Assembly: GCA_958295685.1 (NCBI GenBank)
Contig: CATQGZ010000001.1
Location: 1-37,163, forward strand
From: an uncultured Dehalococcoidia bacterium
GTDB lineage: Bacteria; Chloroflexota; Dehalococcoidia; Lucifugimonadales; CATQGZ01
Direction of reading: 5' to 3'
DNA: 37,163 bases
Positions 27,524 to 35,713 of this stretch are shown here, one piece after another; within the stretch, counting starts at the first letter, position 1; each line of letters begins with the position of its first letter. The position numbers were made by a program, and so were the translations under genes. A model generated the notes under the pieces. That model had not been told where the DNA came from and searched no databases. It was given only the letters and a program-made list of their open reading frames with translations.

Positions 27524-30500
27524 TTAGAGGTTCACCCCGTCGAAGTTGATCCTGTCCCTCAATATAACGTGGGTGATGAACCCGCCCGGGCCGTCCGCGG
27601 CGCTTATCGTGTACAGGACGCGGCGGACGGCGTAGCGCTTGGTGTTCGGAAAGTACCACTTGCCCGTGACGGGGGGGACGCGCTGGAACACGGGGGCGTG
27701 GAATGTGTTGCTGGAAGAGGCCCACGTGTCGGGCGGCGAAGGATCGGCGGGGACGTTCTCCACGGCCGGCCGGTCGGCATCGTCTATGAGGTCGGGGTTG
27801 TGCAGCCACACGTAGTCCCCCGGCCGGAGGTCGCACCGGCCCGTCATCTTTATGGTGACGTTGTCCCGCCTGAACGCGGCCAAGTCCCGCTCGGCTTCCG
27901 CGGCCCCCTTCAGTTGCTCGATGTTGGACACGCCCGCGTGGTTCACCACGGGCGGCGTGAGCGTGTACGCGGAGGCGGGGACGTCCCCGCTCTCGTGCTT
28001 GGCGATCGCGTAGGGGGGCTTCACCTTCGAGTACAAGTCGACGATCCCCGTCGTCTTGATCGGCAGTTGCACCACGGTGGCGGCGAGGCGGGTCAGGTAC
28101 CTTCCCAGCGCCAGCGGGTCGAAGCGGCCGTCCTTGTCGTATCCTTCTTGAAACTGCATTAACGCGAATTTCACGCGGCGCTTCTCGAACACCTCGAGGA
28201 TGGAAAGTTCCGGCGTGATGATGTTGGTGTACGTGTCGTCGAAGTTGAGGGCGACGGGGTTGCGCGCCCTGTACACGCGGAAGTTCGTGAACGGGATCAT
28301 TATCTGCTGGCTCTCCCCCAAGAAGCGCTGCTTGAAGTCGGCAATCCACACGTTGTCCTCGGTGTCGTATATGGTGACGCGGAAAGGCAGGTCGCCGGCG
28401 GGGATGCGGAATCCCCCCAGCGTCATGTCGAAGTTGAAGTAGAACGTGATGCCGGCAAGCGTGCCGAGGGTGTCCGAGTCGTCCTGGTTCCAGCCCCTCT
28501 TTCCCGAGGACGTGTAGGTGAGGTTGAACAGGTCGAGCGTGCCCTGCGCGGGCCGCGGGCCGGGGAGCGGGTCGGACGGGACGGACCGTTCCGGATCGGT
28601 ACTGCCCGTCCTGGTCGGCTCGCCCGGGCCGCCGCCGGCGCGGGTGCCGCCGTACAGGGATCCGACTTTGGTCTGCCCCGTGAGGACATTGCTGATTATC
28701 GTGCCGCCATGCCGCCGCTGGGGGAACGGCGCGCCCCACAAGACGCACCACCAGCCGCTGCGGTACACCTCGCTCTGGGCCAGGAGGGGCCACACGGACG
28801 TCAGCAGGTGGCCGGCGACGCCGGCGATGTTCAGCCACCTGAACCACACCTCGTCCGTGTACGGGGTGGTGGACGTGGTGGAGGTCCCGTACTCGTACTC
28901 CCAGAGTATGGCGCGGTTGTCCGTGTAATACGTCGGAGGGTTGCCGTCGGTTTTCTTGTACCTGTAGGTGAGGCCGTCCGCGCTCTCCACCCGCGTCGGG
29001 TAGTGGAAGCAGTCGTTGCCCATCGATTGGGAGAGGAGGGAGCGCCAAGCCCACGTCGCATCCGGGTTGTCATCAGACCGCTGCTCGAACGGGTTGGCCA
29101 CTATCTCCTTGTTCCCGTACATGTACACGAGCCCTTCCGACAGGACGGCGCACTCGTTCCACTCGTCGGGGGCCCGTATCACTATCCACTGGCCGGCCCG
29201 CCACTGCGCGATGGAGTGGTGGTAGGGGATGCCGAACGGATCTTTCTGCCTTTGACTGTCATTCGCGATGAGCCCGTTCACTACGCCGTGGGGATTCTGG
29301 TAGAAGCGGTAAGTCTTGGCCGTCGGCCGGGGCCAATTGGTGGGCGGCGTGACTACGAGTACCCTGAACCCCTCCGGCAGCCTCGACTCCCTGTAGGGAC
29401 TCGGCACACCCATGCCGCGGTCCACGTTGTCATCATACAGAAAGTCCTCGGGGATGTCCCTTGGATCGGAACACCGCACGTGCGCCCAGTTTCTGTACTC
29501 CCTGCCGTCCTTCACGACCAAGTTGGAGTCGGGGACGGCGAACGACGTGGGAAGTATGGTGCCGGTCGACGGGGCGGATTCGCGGTTCCCGCAGAATGAC
29601 TTCACCGCGTCCAAGTCCGACGTCCACGGGGAGCCGTTGTTGTCTCCCAGCTCGTCCCTGACGTGCCGCAGCTCCCAGTATTCCGTGTTGGAGAGGGGTA
29701 TGGGATTGTCGGATGAATCAAGCGCCGGCACGCGTTGCTTGGCGCGGTACACCTTGCCGTCCGGATCGTACTGGTTGTCTATAGTCAGCGGAGTCTGGCC
29801 CGCCCTGTTCTGCATGGATGCCACCGGCTCGGGGCGGTACCAGTCCGTCCGGACGTACGCACCCGCCGAGTATTCCACGCCGAGAACGTGCAGGGGGTAG
29901 CGGTTGTAAAGTTCCGTTATCGCCGAGTATTCTGCAACCTCGACCGGAAGGCGACCGGTGTCGTCGGCCCCCCTGACCACGACCGTGTTGCCCCGCAGGG
30001 GCATGTACGTCCTTGCCGTGTGCAGCGTGTTGGGACTCTGCCCGCGAAGGACCGTTCCCGGCGGGGCGGCCGTGGTCGTACTTAACATGTACTCGGGCGC
30101 CGCCGACCGCTTGCTCCCCATCTGAAATATCTCGCACGTCAGTTTGCCCTTGTCGCTGGCGTGCTCGGTGAACCTCATCGTGAAATACTCGGAGGCGCCT
30201 CCCACTTTGGTCGGGGCGGCCAGCCCCTCGATCACCCTCACCAGCGCGTCGTACGCGCTGGTAGCCTCCCCCCACCGCCATATGTTCACGGGGTACGAAG
30301 GAACGTCGTCCATGCTCAGTTCGATGGTCGGCTGGTTGGGCCGCTTCGACTCGTTATACTGGGCGATGATCCTGGTAATCATGTTGCGGTGCGTCGTGAA
30401 AAAATCGTGGCCGGAGATCCTCACCTGCTTCAGGTAGTACTCGCGGCCGTACAGGAGGTACTTGGTGAGGTGGCCGCCCGCCTCGCTCTCGTCGGGCATC

Positions 30501-30784
30501 GTCTCGTCCAGTATCATTATGCGGCGGAACTCGCGGCCGGCATCGTCGGTCAGCGTTATTTCGAGTTCGGCATACTGTTTCAGGAGCGGCGTGTTTCCGC
30601 CGTTCGTTTCGGTGACGAACGCGCCGTCGATCGTGTTCATCGTGATCTGGGCGGACTGGGGGCTGTCCTGGTCTGTGTCCGTCATTTTTTCGATCTGGAA
30701 AATATACGACGTGATGTCCGTGGCAGTGGTGCGGGCGGGGACGGGCGACAGCAGCCTTACCGTGTACGGGCGGTTCGCCGGCAT
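27524..30784 (-). CDS. Baseplate hub / central tail protein (gp27/gpD-like candidate)
   Basis: A 1086-residue protein. The N-terminal region (TVRLLSPVPARTTATDITSY, followed by a module ending ITLTDDAGREFRRIMI) is like the beta-barrel of tail hub proteins. Near the C-terminus, FRRDNVTIKMTGRCDLRPGD followed by YVWLHNP resembles the closing domain of late-control gpD/gp44 hub proteins. Between them lies a large insertion with a jelly-roll-like part (ITFYFNFDMTLGGFRIPAGD) that may bind carbohydrate. The hub closes the tail tube and carries the fibres. The position after the tape-measure candidate and before fibre genes agrees. ATG 30784 is 10 nt after the previous stop. Confidence 0.65.
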   Translation of the reverse strand: MPANRPYTVRLLSPVPARTTATDITSYIFQIEKMTDTDQDSPQSAQITMNTIDGAFVTETNGGNTPLLKQYAELEITLTDDAGREFRRIMILDETMPDESEAGGHLTKYLLYGREYYLKQVRISGHDFFTTHRNMITRIIAQYNESKRPNQPTIELSMDDVPSYPVNIWRWGEATSAYDALVRVIEGLAAPTKVGGASEYFTMRFTEHASDKGKLTCEIFQMGSKRSAAPEYMLSTTTAAPPGTVLRGQSPNTLHTARTYMPLRGNTVVVRGADDTGRLPVEVAEYSAITELYNRYPLHVLGVEYSAGAYVRTDWYRPEPVASMQNRAGQTPLTIDNQYDPDGKVYRAKQRVPALDSSDNPIPLSNTEYWELRHVRDELGDNNGSPWTSDLDAVKSFCGNRESAPSTGTILPTSFAVPDSNLVVKDGREYRNWAHVRCSDPRDIPEDFLYDDNVDRGMGVPSPYRESRLPEGFRVLVVTPPTNWPRPTAKTYRFYQNPHGVVNGLIANDSQRQKDPFGIPYHHSIAQWRAGQWIVIRAPDEWNECAVLSEGLVYMYGNKEIVANPFEQRSDDNPDATWAWRSLLSQSMGNDCFHYPTRVESADGLTYRYKKTDGNPPTYYTDNRAILWEYEYGTSTTSTTPYTDEVWFRWLNIAGVAGHLLTSVWPLLAQSEVYRSGWWCVLWGAPFPQRRHGGTIISNVLTGQTKVGSLYGGTRAGGGPGEPTRTGSTDPERSVPSDPLPGPRPAQGTLDLFNLTYTSSGKRGWNQDDSDTLGTLAGITFYFNFDMTLGGFRIPAGDLPFRVTIYDTEDNVWIADFKQRFLGESQQIMIPFTNFRVYRARNPVALNFDDTYTNIITPELSILEVFEKRRVKFALMQFQEGYDKDGRFDPLALGRYLTRLAATVVQLPIKTTGIVDLYSKVKPPYAIAKHESGDVPASAYTLTPPVVNHAGVSNIEQLKGAAEAERDLAAFRRDNVTIKMTGRCDLRPGDYVWLHNPDLIDDADRPAVENVPADPSPPDTWASSSNTFHAPVFQRVPPVTGKWYFPNTKRYAVRRVLYTISAADGPGGFITHVILRDRINFDGVNL

Positions 30785-30794
30785 GTAAGACGTG

Positions 30795-31469
30795 TTACGC
30801 CACCTGCTCCGTTTCCCTGTGCGTGTTCCCGAGCCTCGGGATGGTGACCGTGTCCCCAGTCTCGTTGGTGGTGCCCGGCGCGCCGGAATACTGGAGTATC
30901 AACTCCATGCGCGTGTGGTAGTTGATTCTGGATTCTGAATCCAGGTCAAAGTGGGCGATCTTGTAGCCGCCGAAGTTGTCGGGCCGCACGTTGAACTCCG
31001 GGCGGTAGTCGTTGCGGAGCCCTATGCGGCCGTTGCGGAACAGCCCGCGCATCGTGTTGTCCTGGCGGGACCAGTCGCGTATGCGGCCTATGCCGTGGGC
31101 TCTGTTGTTGAATTCTGAATCACTGCTCACGATGCGGTCCTCCTCCACGAAAAATAGGTACAGCCTCACCATGGTGCCCGAATATCCGGTATCCGGCCGG
31201 AGCGTGTTCTCCGCGAACGGGTTGGGGTTGCGGGAATCGAACCTGCCGCCGCCGATTCGTATCGACCTGTACTTGGTGCGCTCGTCCGGGGACGGGCGCG
31301 TGTCGGGATCGTCGTACCTTGCAAACAGGTCTGGGTCGTCCTCATGCAAGTCAGCGCTGAGCGGCGTGACGTCGATGTCTATGCGGTTATCCTTCCCCAC
31401 GGTGAGTTCCGTGTCGTTAAGGGCGCTGCACCAGTAAAGGCACACCTTGCCCCTCCGGTAATTGGACAT
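30795..31469 (-). CDS. Hypothetical tail structural protein
   Basis: A 224-residue protein, rich in Arg, Asp and aromatic residues (YRSIRIGGGRFDSRNPNPF, YSGTMVRLYLFFVEEDRIV). It sits between the tape-measure and hub genes, where distal tail proteins (Dit-like) usually lie, but no motif confirms this. Start ATG 31469 with AGGAGG upstream; it begins one nucleotide after the preceding stop. Confidence 0.6.
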   Translation of the reverse strand: MSNYRRGKVCLYWCSALNDTELTVGKDNRIDIDVTPLSADLHEDDPDLFARYDDPDTRPSPDERTKYRSIRIGGGRFDSRNPNPFAENTLRPDTGYSGTMVRLYLFFVEEDRIVSSDSEFNNRAHGIGRIRDWSRQDNTMRGLFRNGRIGLRNDYRPEFNVRPDNFGGYKIAHFDLDSESRINYHTRMELILQYSGAPGTTNETGDTVTIPRLGNTHRETEQVA

Positions 31470-31470
31470 G

Positions 31471-32946
31471 TCAGTAGAGCCTCCTGGCCTTTTCCTCCTG
31501 GGTCAGTTTGGTCAGCCGTATGCTGTCGGCGATCTCCCGCGTGTTGTACACCTCGGTTCCGTCCACCGGCCGGTAACCATGCGTGGGGTCGGCTATGACG
31601 CCGGCCAGCCCCAGGTCCCTCCTCTTTTGTTCCTCCAGCGTGAACAAGCCGACGGTCTCCTCCGACACGGAGCGGTGGTAGTCGATGTTGAGCGGGAGGC
31701 CCTTCGCCGCGAAATTCCTGATGGTTGCCTGGGCGACGAACACGGACGAGGCTATGCCCACGATGGCGGCGGACACGGCCTGCCCCACGGGGCCGAATCC
31801 CCTGACGGTGTTCAAGACGAACTTGGCTATGGAGTTGGCGGGGTTGTGCTGTATGCTCTCGAAAAACCACAGGCCGTACGTGTTCTGCCGCTGCGTCTTG
31901 GTGCGGAACCGCCTCAGGTACGACTCGCCCTTTATGCCCTTCTTGCTGAGGCGCGTAAAGAACCCCTCCGGATCAAGCAGGGCCTTGGCAACGGCCTCGT
32001 CTATGCGGTTCTGGAACGCGCCGGACGCCGTGTCTATGCCGACCTTCTTGGCCTCCTTGCCGGGGGCGGCCGCCGCCAGCCCCTTCTTGTCGACGCCGCC
32101 GGGCCGCGGCACGTTGGTCGCGTAGCCGCGGCCCAGCGCGTCCTTGGCGGCGCGGCTGGCGGCGGCCTGTCGCGCCCCCGGCACGGCCATCTGCCACCGC
32201 TCCCTTTCCTTATCCTCCGCCTGCGCCTTTTTAATTTCCGCCTCCTCGGACTTTATGTAGCGCTCCCTTTCCTTTTCGGTGGCCTTTCGTTCACGCTCCG
32301 CTTGGGCCGCATCCTCGTCCGCATCCTTCATCGCGGCGCGTACCTCCGCCTCCCGCTCCTTTTCGGCGTCCTCTATCTCCTTCCTTTGGCGCTTCTCCTC
32401 CTTCTTGGCGGCCGCTTCGACGGCCGCGGCCGCGGCTTTGCGCTCCTTCACCGCGGCAATCACTTCCTTCTTGGCGGCCGCGGCCTCCTTCTTGCCCTTC
32501 GCCTTCAGTTCCCGGGTGAGGGCGGCGAGGGCCTTTTTCTCGGCTTGGGCGGCGGCCTTCTCCAGTTTCTCCTTCTCCCTCGCGACGGCCGCGAGCATCT
32601 CGTCGTGGGCCTTGCCGATGGGCGGGACGGTCTGGGCTTTTTCGGTGGACTGTCCCGCCGTGTGGTCGCGGTAATGCTGCTGTATCTCCTTCGACTTGCC
32701 GGTGATGGTCTCCTGCGGGAACCTGCCCAGTTCCTCGGCCACGTCCGGCGGGATGAACAGCGGCCCGCGCTGGACCTTGTAGGGAGACGTGGGGATGGCC
32801 TGCTTGTCGTGCCAGCCGGGGGGGAGCTCGACCTCCTTCTTTTTGGGCTTGCGGCCGCCCCCCTTCTTTTTGGTCGCGGTTATCTTGACGCGGATCGTTC
32901 CGGTCTTGTAGTCGTCGCCCGGATCGGCGGCCGGGGATGCGCTCAT
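31471..32946 (-). CDS. Tail tape-measure protein candidate
   Basis: A 491-residue protein. A basic N-terminus (ATKKKGGGRKPKKKEVELPP) is followed by a very long charged helix from about residue 115 to 270 made of Lys/Glu/Ala heptads. A hydrophobic helix follows near residue 380 (VGQAVSAAIVGIASSVFVAQ), then a mixed C-terminus. A long coiled coil plus a hydrophobic segment, between tail-tube-side genes and the hub, is the usual plan of tape-measure proteins, which set tail length and help DNA ejection. The length would imply a rather short siphovirus tail. Family not confirmed. Confidence 0.6.
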   Translation of the reverse strand: MSASPAADPGDDYKTGTIRVKITATKKKGGGRKPKKKEVELPPGWHDKQAIPTSPYKVQRGPLFIPPDVAEELGRFPQETITGKSKEIQQHYRDHTAGQSTEKAQTVPPIGKAHDEMLAAVAREKEKLEKAAAQAEKKALAALTRELKAKGKKEAAAAKKEVIAAVKERKAAAAAVEAAAKKEEKRQRKEIEDAEKEREAEVRAAMKDADEDAAQAERERKATEKERERYIKSEEAEIKKAQAEDKERERWQMAVPGARQAAASRAAKDALGRGYATNVPRPGGVDKKGLAAAAPGKEAKKVGIDTASGAFQNRIDEAVAKALLDPEGFFTRLSKKGIKGESYLRRFRTKTQRQNTYGLWFFESIQHNPANSIAKFVLNTVRGFGPVGQAVSAAIVGIASSVFVAQATIRNFAAKGLPLNIDYHRSVSEETVGLFTLEEQKRRDLGLAGVIADPTHGYRPVDGTEVYNTREIADSIRLTKLTQEEKARRLY

Positions 32947-32947
32947 G

Positions 32948-33604
32948 TCAGCCCGCCCCGATCAGTTCGAGTTCGATCTTGAGGTCGTATCCCTCGACTT
33001 TGGGAAGCGCAGCCTTTACCTTCCTGCGGGCATCCTCGATTGATTCCTGCTGGGCCAGGTCCATCGCGGCGGTCGGCGGCCGCCCGGGATGCTTCACCTC
33101 CTTCCGGAAATAACGAATGCCGCCCCGCACCCACGACAGCACGGACGGATGCTGGCGCTGTGTGTCGTCCCCGTGTTCTATGGGCGCGACGTCCCTTTCC
33201 GTGTACAGGTTGCGCGGCTCCTCGTCGTCGTCCCGCCGCTCGTGGCCCCTGCCCTGCACGGGCTGGGCGTCCCCGAATCCGTAGCCGGCGTGATCGAGTT
33301 TGGGGCGTATCGGATAGTTGCGCTTCGTGCCCTCCTCGAACCATTTCGCCAGCGGTTCGCCGAACTTTCCCTTGAACGTGTTCACGACGTCCCACGCGGG
33401 GGCCGCGGATCCTCCCGAATCCGTCCGCCTCAGTTCGATGCCGTCGCGGAACTCCTCGGGGAGGCCCGCGGCATCGGCGTACGACTTTGCTTTTCCCACC
33501 ACGGTATCCTCCAGTATTTTCTCTATCGCGGGAGTCATCATGCGGTACATGTCCCTCTCAACGCTTGCCGCCGTCGAACTCTCCGGCGGGACTATGGACG
33601 ACAT
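32948..33604 (-). CDS. HK97-gp10-like neck/tail-completion protein
   Basis: A 218-residue protein. WFEEGTKRNYPIRPKLDHAG and, later, VRGGIRYFRKEVKHPGRPPT match the gp10-like pattern: an EGT-x3-(H/Y)-x-I-x-P segment, then a second half with a strand and V-x-HPG-x2-P. Family members join the head to the tail or complete it. An acidic and charged insertion (ERRDDDEEPRN) lies between the halves. The stop is followed one nucleotide later by the tape-measure start, so the genes are coupled. Confidence 0.7.
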   Translation of the reverse strand: MSSIVPPESSTAASVERDMYRMMTPAIEKILEDTVVGKAKSYADAAGLPEEFRDGIELRRTDSGGSAAPAWDVVNTFKGKFGEPLAKWFEEGTKRNYPIRPKLDHAGYGFGDAQPVQGRGHERRDDDEEPRNLYTERDVAPIEHGDDTQRQHPSVLSWVRGGIRYFRKEVKHPGRPPTAAMDLAQQESIEDARRKVKAALPKVEGYDLKIELELIGAG

Positions 33605-33613
33605 TGCGGCGCC

Positions 33614-34153
33614 CTACGCCACGTTCGCTGCCACGTGGAACACGTTGTCTATGCCGTCAGCCGAGGTCGTCTTTCCGTGGATGAGCAGCAGGGATATGGA
33701 GGCCTCGGCGGGAAGTCCCTGCGGCCCGTCGGTCTTTGCCCAGGTAAAGTCCGTCATCACGCACGTCATCAGGATGTGCCTCGCTTTGGTGGCGAGGTTG
33801 GAGGGCGGCGTGGGTCCCTCGAGTGCGGCGTCGTCCCGAGCGACGATCTTCCACCGGCGCAGCGGCGGGATGCCGACGGAACTGCGCGCCACCAAGTTCT
33901 GCAACTGGTCGAGCAGATCGAGAGACCCCGAGATCATGGCGGTGCAAATGACGTCCGGCGCGCCGAACCCGTACGACGCGGTAAGGCCGTGGTCGACCCG
34001 CACCCACGGCAGCGTGGGATTCAGCCGCACGTCCCGCATGAGCATTATGCGGTCGGTGGGAGACGACGTCTCGCTCACCGTCCCCTCGACGGAAGCGAAC
34101 AACTGGACGTTCTGGGCGTGCACGATGTCGTTGAATTCGCTGCCTATGGCCAT
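33614..34153 (-). CDS. Tail tube protein candidate
   Basis: A 179-residue beta-rich protein (IVHAQNVQLFASVEGTVSE, TAMISGSLDLLDQLQNLVA, AEASISLLLIHGKTTS). Size, position and its own promoter, a GAATAAATATC box 25 nt upstream (34173-34183), fit the abundant tail tube subunit. No sheath gene is seen, so a non-contractile tail is likely. Alternatives are a capsid-decoration or other head-tail protein. Confidence 0.55.
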   Translation of the reverse strand: MAIGSEFNDIVHAQNVQLFASVEGTVSETSSPTDRIMLMRDVRLNPTLPWVRVDHGLTASYGFGAPDVICTAMISGSLDLLDQLQNLVARSSVGIPPLRRWKIVARDDAALEGPTPPSNLATKARHILMTCVMTDFTWAKTDGPQGLPAEASISLLLIHGKTTSADGIDNVFHVAANVA

Positions 34154-34172
34154 TGTTCAACATCCCCGCCGT

Positions 34173-34183
34173 GATATTTATTC
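34173..34183 (-). promoter_or_regulatory. TATA box of the tail-tube candidate
   Basis: GAATAAATATC on the minus strand, centred 25 nt before ATG 34153. It overlaps the stop of the preceding gene. Confidence 0.55.
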
Positions 34184-34721
34184 ATACGTCAGGCGCCGGC
34201 TCCGGCGGCGCGATCGTGGGACCCACCCGATAGTTGTAGGCGCGCACGATCAGCGTTATCCCTTCAAGTACCGTGCCGACCTGCGCCCCCATCCTCGGCA
34301 CGGAGTTCATCTCCATGGTGCCGCACAGCGGATCCCCGCCCTCCCCGTCGCGGAGCTGGAGGTTCGACCCGATCACGAGGAGTATCCTGCGGTGGATTGA
34401 ATAGGCGAGGGTCTGCGCTTCAAGGGCGGTTGCGCCTCCCGCCAAGGCGACTATATGGTAGTCGGTGCCTATCTGCTGGGCCGGAAGGTCGGACGGCGTG
34501 TCGGCCGACCCGATGGACATGCGGACGGCCTGCGGGCGGGGGGCCAGGGCCGCGTAGACGGCGGGCAGGGCTACGGCCCGGTGGCGTTCCGGCAGGTCGC
34601 CCTCGCGCCACTCGTTCACCATGCCCTCCAGCGTCTTGTCTGCCCTGAGAACGGAGATTATCCTGGATATGGTACGGGCATAGTCGGGCTCCTGCCTCAT
34701 GCGCGAGATCTCGGCGGCCAT
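34182..34721 (-). CDS. Tail terminator-like protein candidate
   Basis: A 179-residue protein. ATG 34721 shares its A with the TGA of the previous gene (TGATG), so the longer frame to 35087 is rejected. Helix ARTISRIISVLRADKTLEGM, then a beta region ending VLEGITLIVRAYNYRVGP. The alpha/beta layout, size and place before the tail-tube candidate suit gpU/gp17-type tail terminators. No diagnostic motif, so tentative. Confidence 0.55.
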   Translation of the reverse strand: MAAEISRMRQEPDYARTISRIISVLRADKTLEGMVNEWREGDLPERHRAVALPAVYAALAPRPQAVRMSIGSADTPSDLPAQQIGTDYHIVALAGGATALEAQTLAYSIHRRILLVIGSNLQLRDGEGGDPLCGTMEMNSVPRMGAQVGTVLEGITLIVRAYNYRVGPTIAPPEPAPDV

Positions 34722-35077
34722 CAGACCCGGGTCATCAGCGGCTCGTAGGTTATGATGATGAACTTGGTGGTGCTCGCCGTCGTGCTGCTCGCGACTACCG
34801 TGCCCGTGTACGGGAGCCAGAGCGGGGCCGCGGCCTTGCCGCCGTCGAACGACGACAGGTTGAAGGAGCCGAGGATGATCTTGGTAAAGTCGTACGCCTC
34901 CGGCGGGACGGCATCGGGTCCCCCGCCCGTGCGGTCGATGAAAGTGAACACGTCGCCCGACCCGGGCGTGTCGACGGGGATGATGTGCATGATGTATTTG
35001 GGACCATTCGGGAGGTTTGGGATCACCGCCCTCGTGTCGCCGACCGCGCTTACCACGGTGCTTCCGTAAATCCCCAT
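34721..35077 (-). CDS. Hypothetical virion protein, small beta-sandwich
   Basis: 118 residues, mostly strands (YIMHIIPVDTPGSGDVFTFI, then TTKFIIITYEPL). It could be a capsid decoration protein or a head-tail joining component. A TTTATT element at 35099-35104 lies about 25 nt upstream of ATG 35077 and may act as a TATA box. Confidence 0.55.
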   Translation of the reverse strand: MGIYGSTVVSAVGDTRAVIPNLPNGPKYIMHIIPVDTPGSGDVFTFIDRTGGGPDAVPPEAYDFTKIILGSFNLSSFDGGKAAAPLWLPYTGTVVASSTTASTTKFIIITYEPLMTRV

Positions 35078-35096
35078 GCCCCTTCACTGCCCCCGA

Positions 35097-35534
35097 TCAA
35101 TAAAGGTTTTCGGTATCCCCGGCGAACCCGATCTGCGAATAGGGGACCTTGCGCTCGGACTGGAAGTCGCTGACGGTCATGTGGAAGGGCTCCTGCCGCG
35201 GCGTAGGCTCCACGCGGAGGGCCATTTTCAGCTCCTTCATCGCGTTCGTGTAATTGCGGTGGTATTCATTGGCCATCTCCGGCTGCTGAACCCTCAGATA
35301 CCACATGTACTGGGCGTACAGGACGGCCACGCGCACCGCCTCCTGGTAGGTGGGCGTGCCCTCCTTGATGGGCGTGTTCTCCGCGTGGGCTTTGAGGGCC
35401 ATGGTAACCTGCGAGTTGGCGGCCATGGCGCACTCGGCTATGCGCGGGTTCTCCGTCGTCGTCCCCAGCGACGCGCGCAGATCCGTGGGAGAGATGAATA
35501 CCGGGATCTCGGACTTGCCAGACGGCAGGGACAT
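35097..35534 (-). CDS. Head-tail connector (adaptor) candidate
   Basis: A 145-residue helical protein (TYQEAVRVAVLYAQYMWYLR, EMANEYHRNYTNAMKELKMA). Small all-helical proteins at this place, two genes after the capsid gene, are usually the gp6/gp15-type adaptor that docks on the portal. ATG 35534 overlaps the stop of the 59-residue gene before it. Assignment by position and secondary structure. Confidence 0.55.
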   Translation of the reverse strand: MSLPSGKSEIPVFISPTDLRASLGTTTENPRIAECAMAANSQVTMALKAHAENTPIKEGTPTYQEAVRVAVLYAQYMWYLRVQQPEMANEYHRNYTNAMKELKMALRVEPTPRQEPFHMTVSDFQSERKVPYSQIGFAGDTENLY

Positions 35535-35713
35535 CAGGATATGCAGGGGTCGATGACCAGATCGAGGGACGCCTTGTAGGTCTGGCGCTTCGCGCGCGCC
35601 ATCAGAAAGTACCCCGCCGGCCCCCGCATCCGCTGCTCTACGGGCACGTGGTAGTTGATGAACGGGGACGATACTGCCCTAAAGGGGCCGCAGCCCTGCC
35701 TAGGCGTCGTCAT
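35534..35713 (-). CDS. Small protein between capsid and connector genes
   Basis: 59 residues. ATG 35713 lies inside the last codons of the capsid gene (14-nt overlap) and the TGA shares its A with the connector start. Contains FINYHVPVEQRMRGPAGYFL and a basic helix, ending LVIDPCIS. It fills the only gap in the structural block. Function unknown. Confidence 0.6.
   Translation of the reverse strand: MTTPRQGCGPFRAVSSPFINYHVPVEQRMRGPAGYFLMARAKRQTYKASLDLVIDPCIS

Noticed and set aside
26046..29054. 1002-residue minus-strand open frame as one protein
   Set aside because: The part beyond 27526 lies over the hub gene in another frame and is Arg/Pro/His-rich shadow; only the part from about 27520 downward is coding-like.
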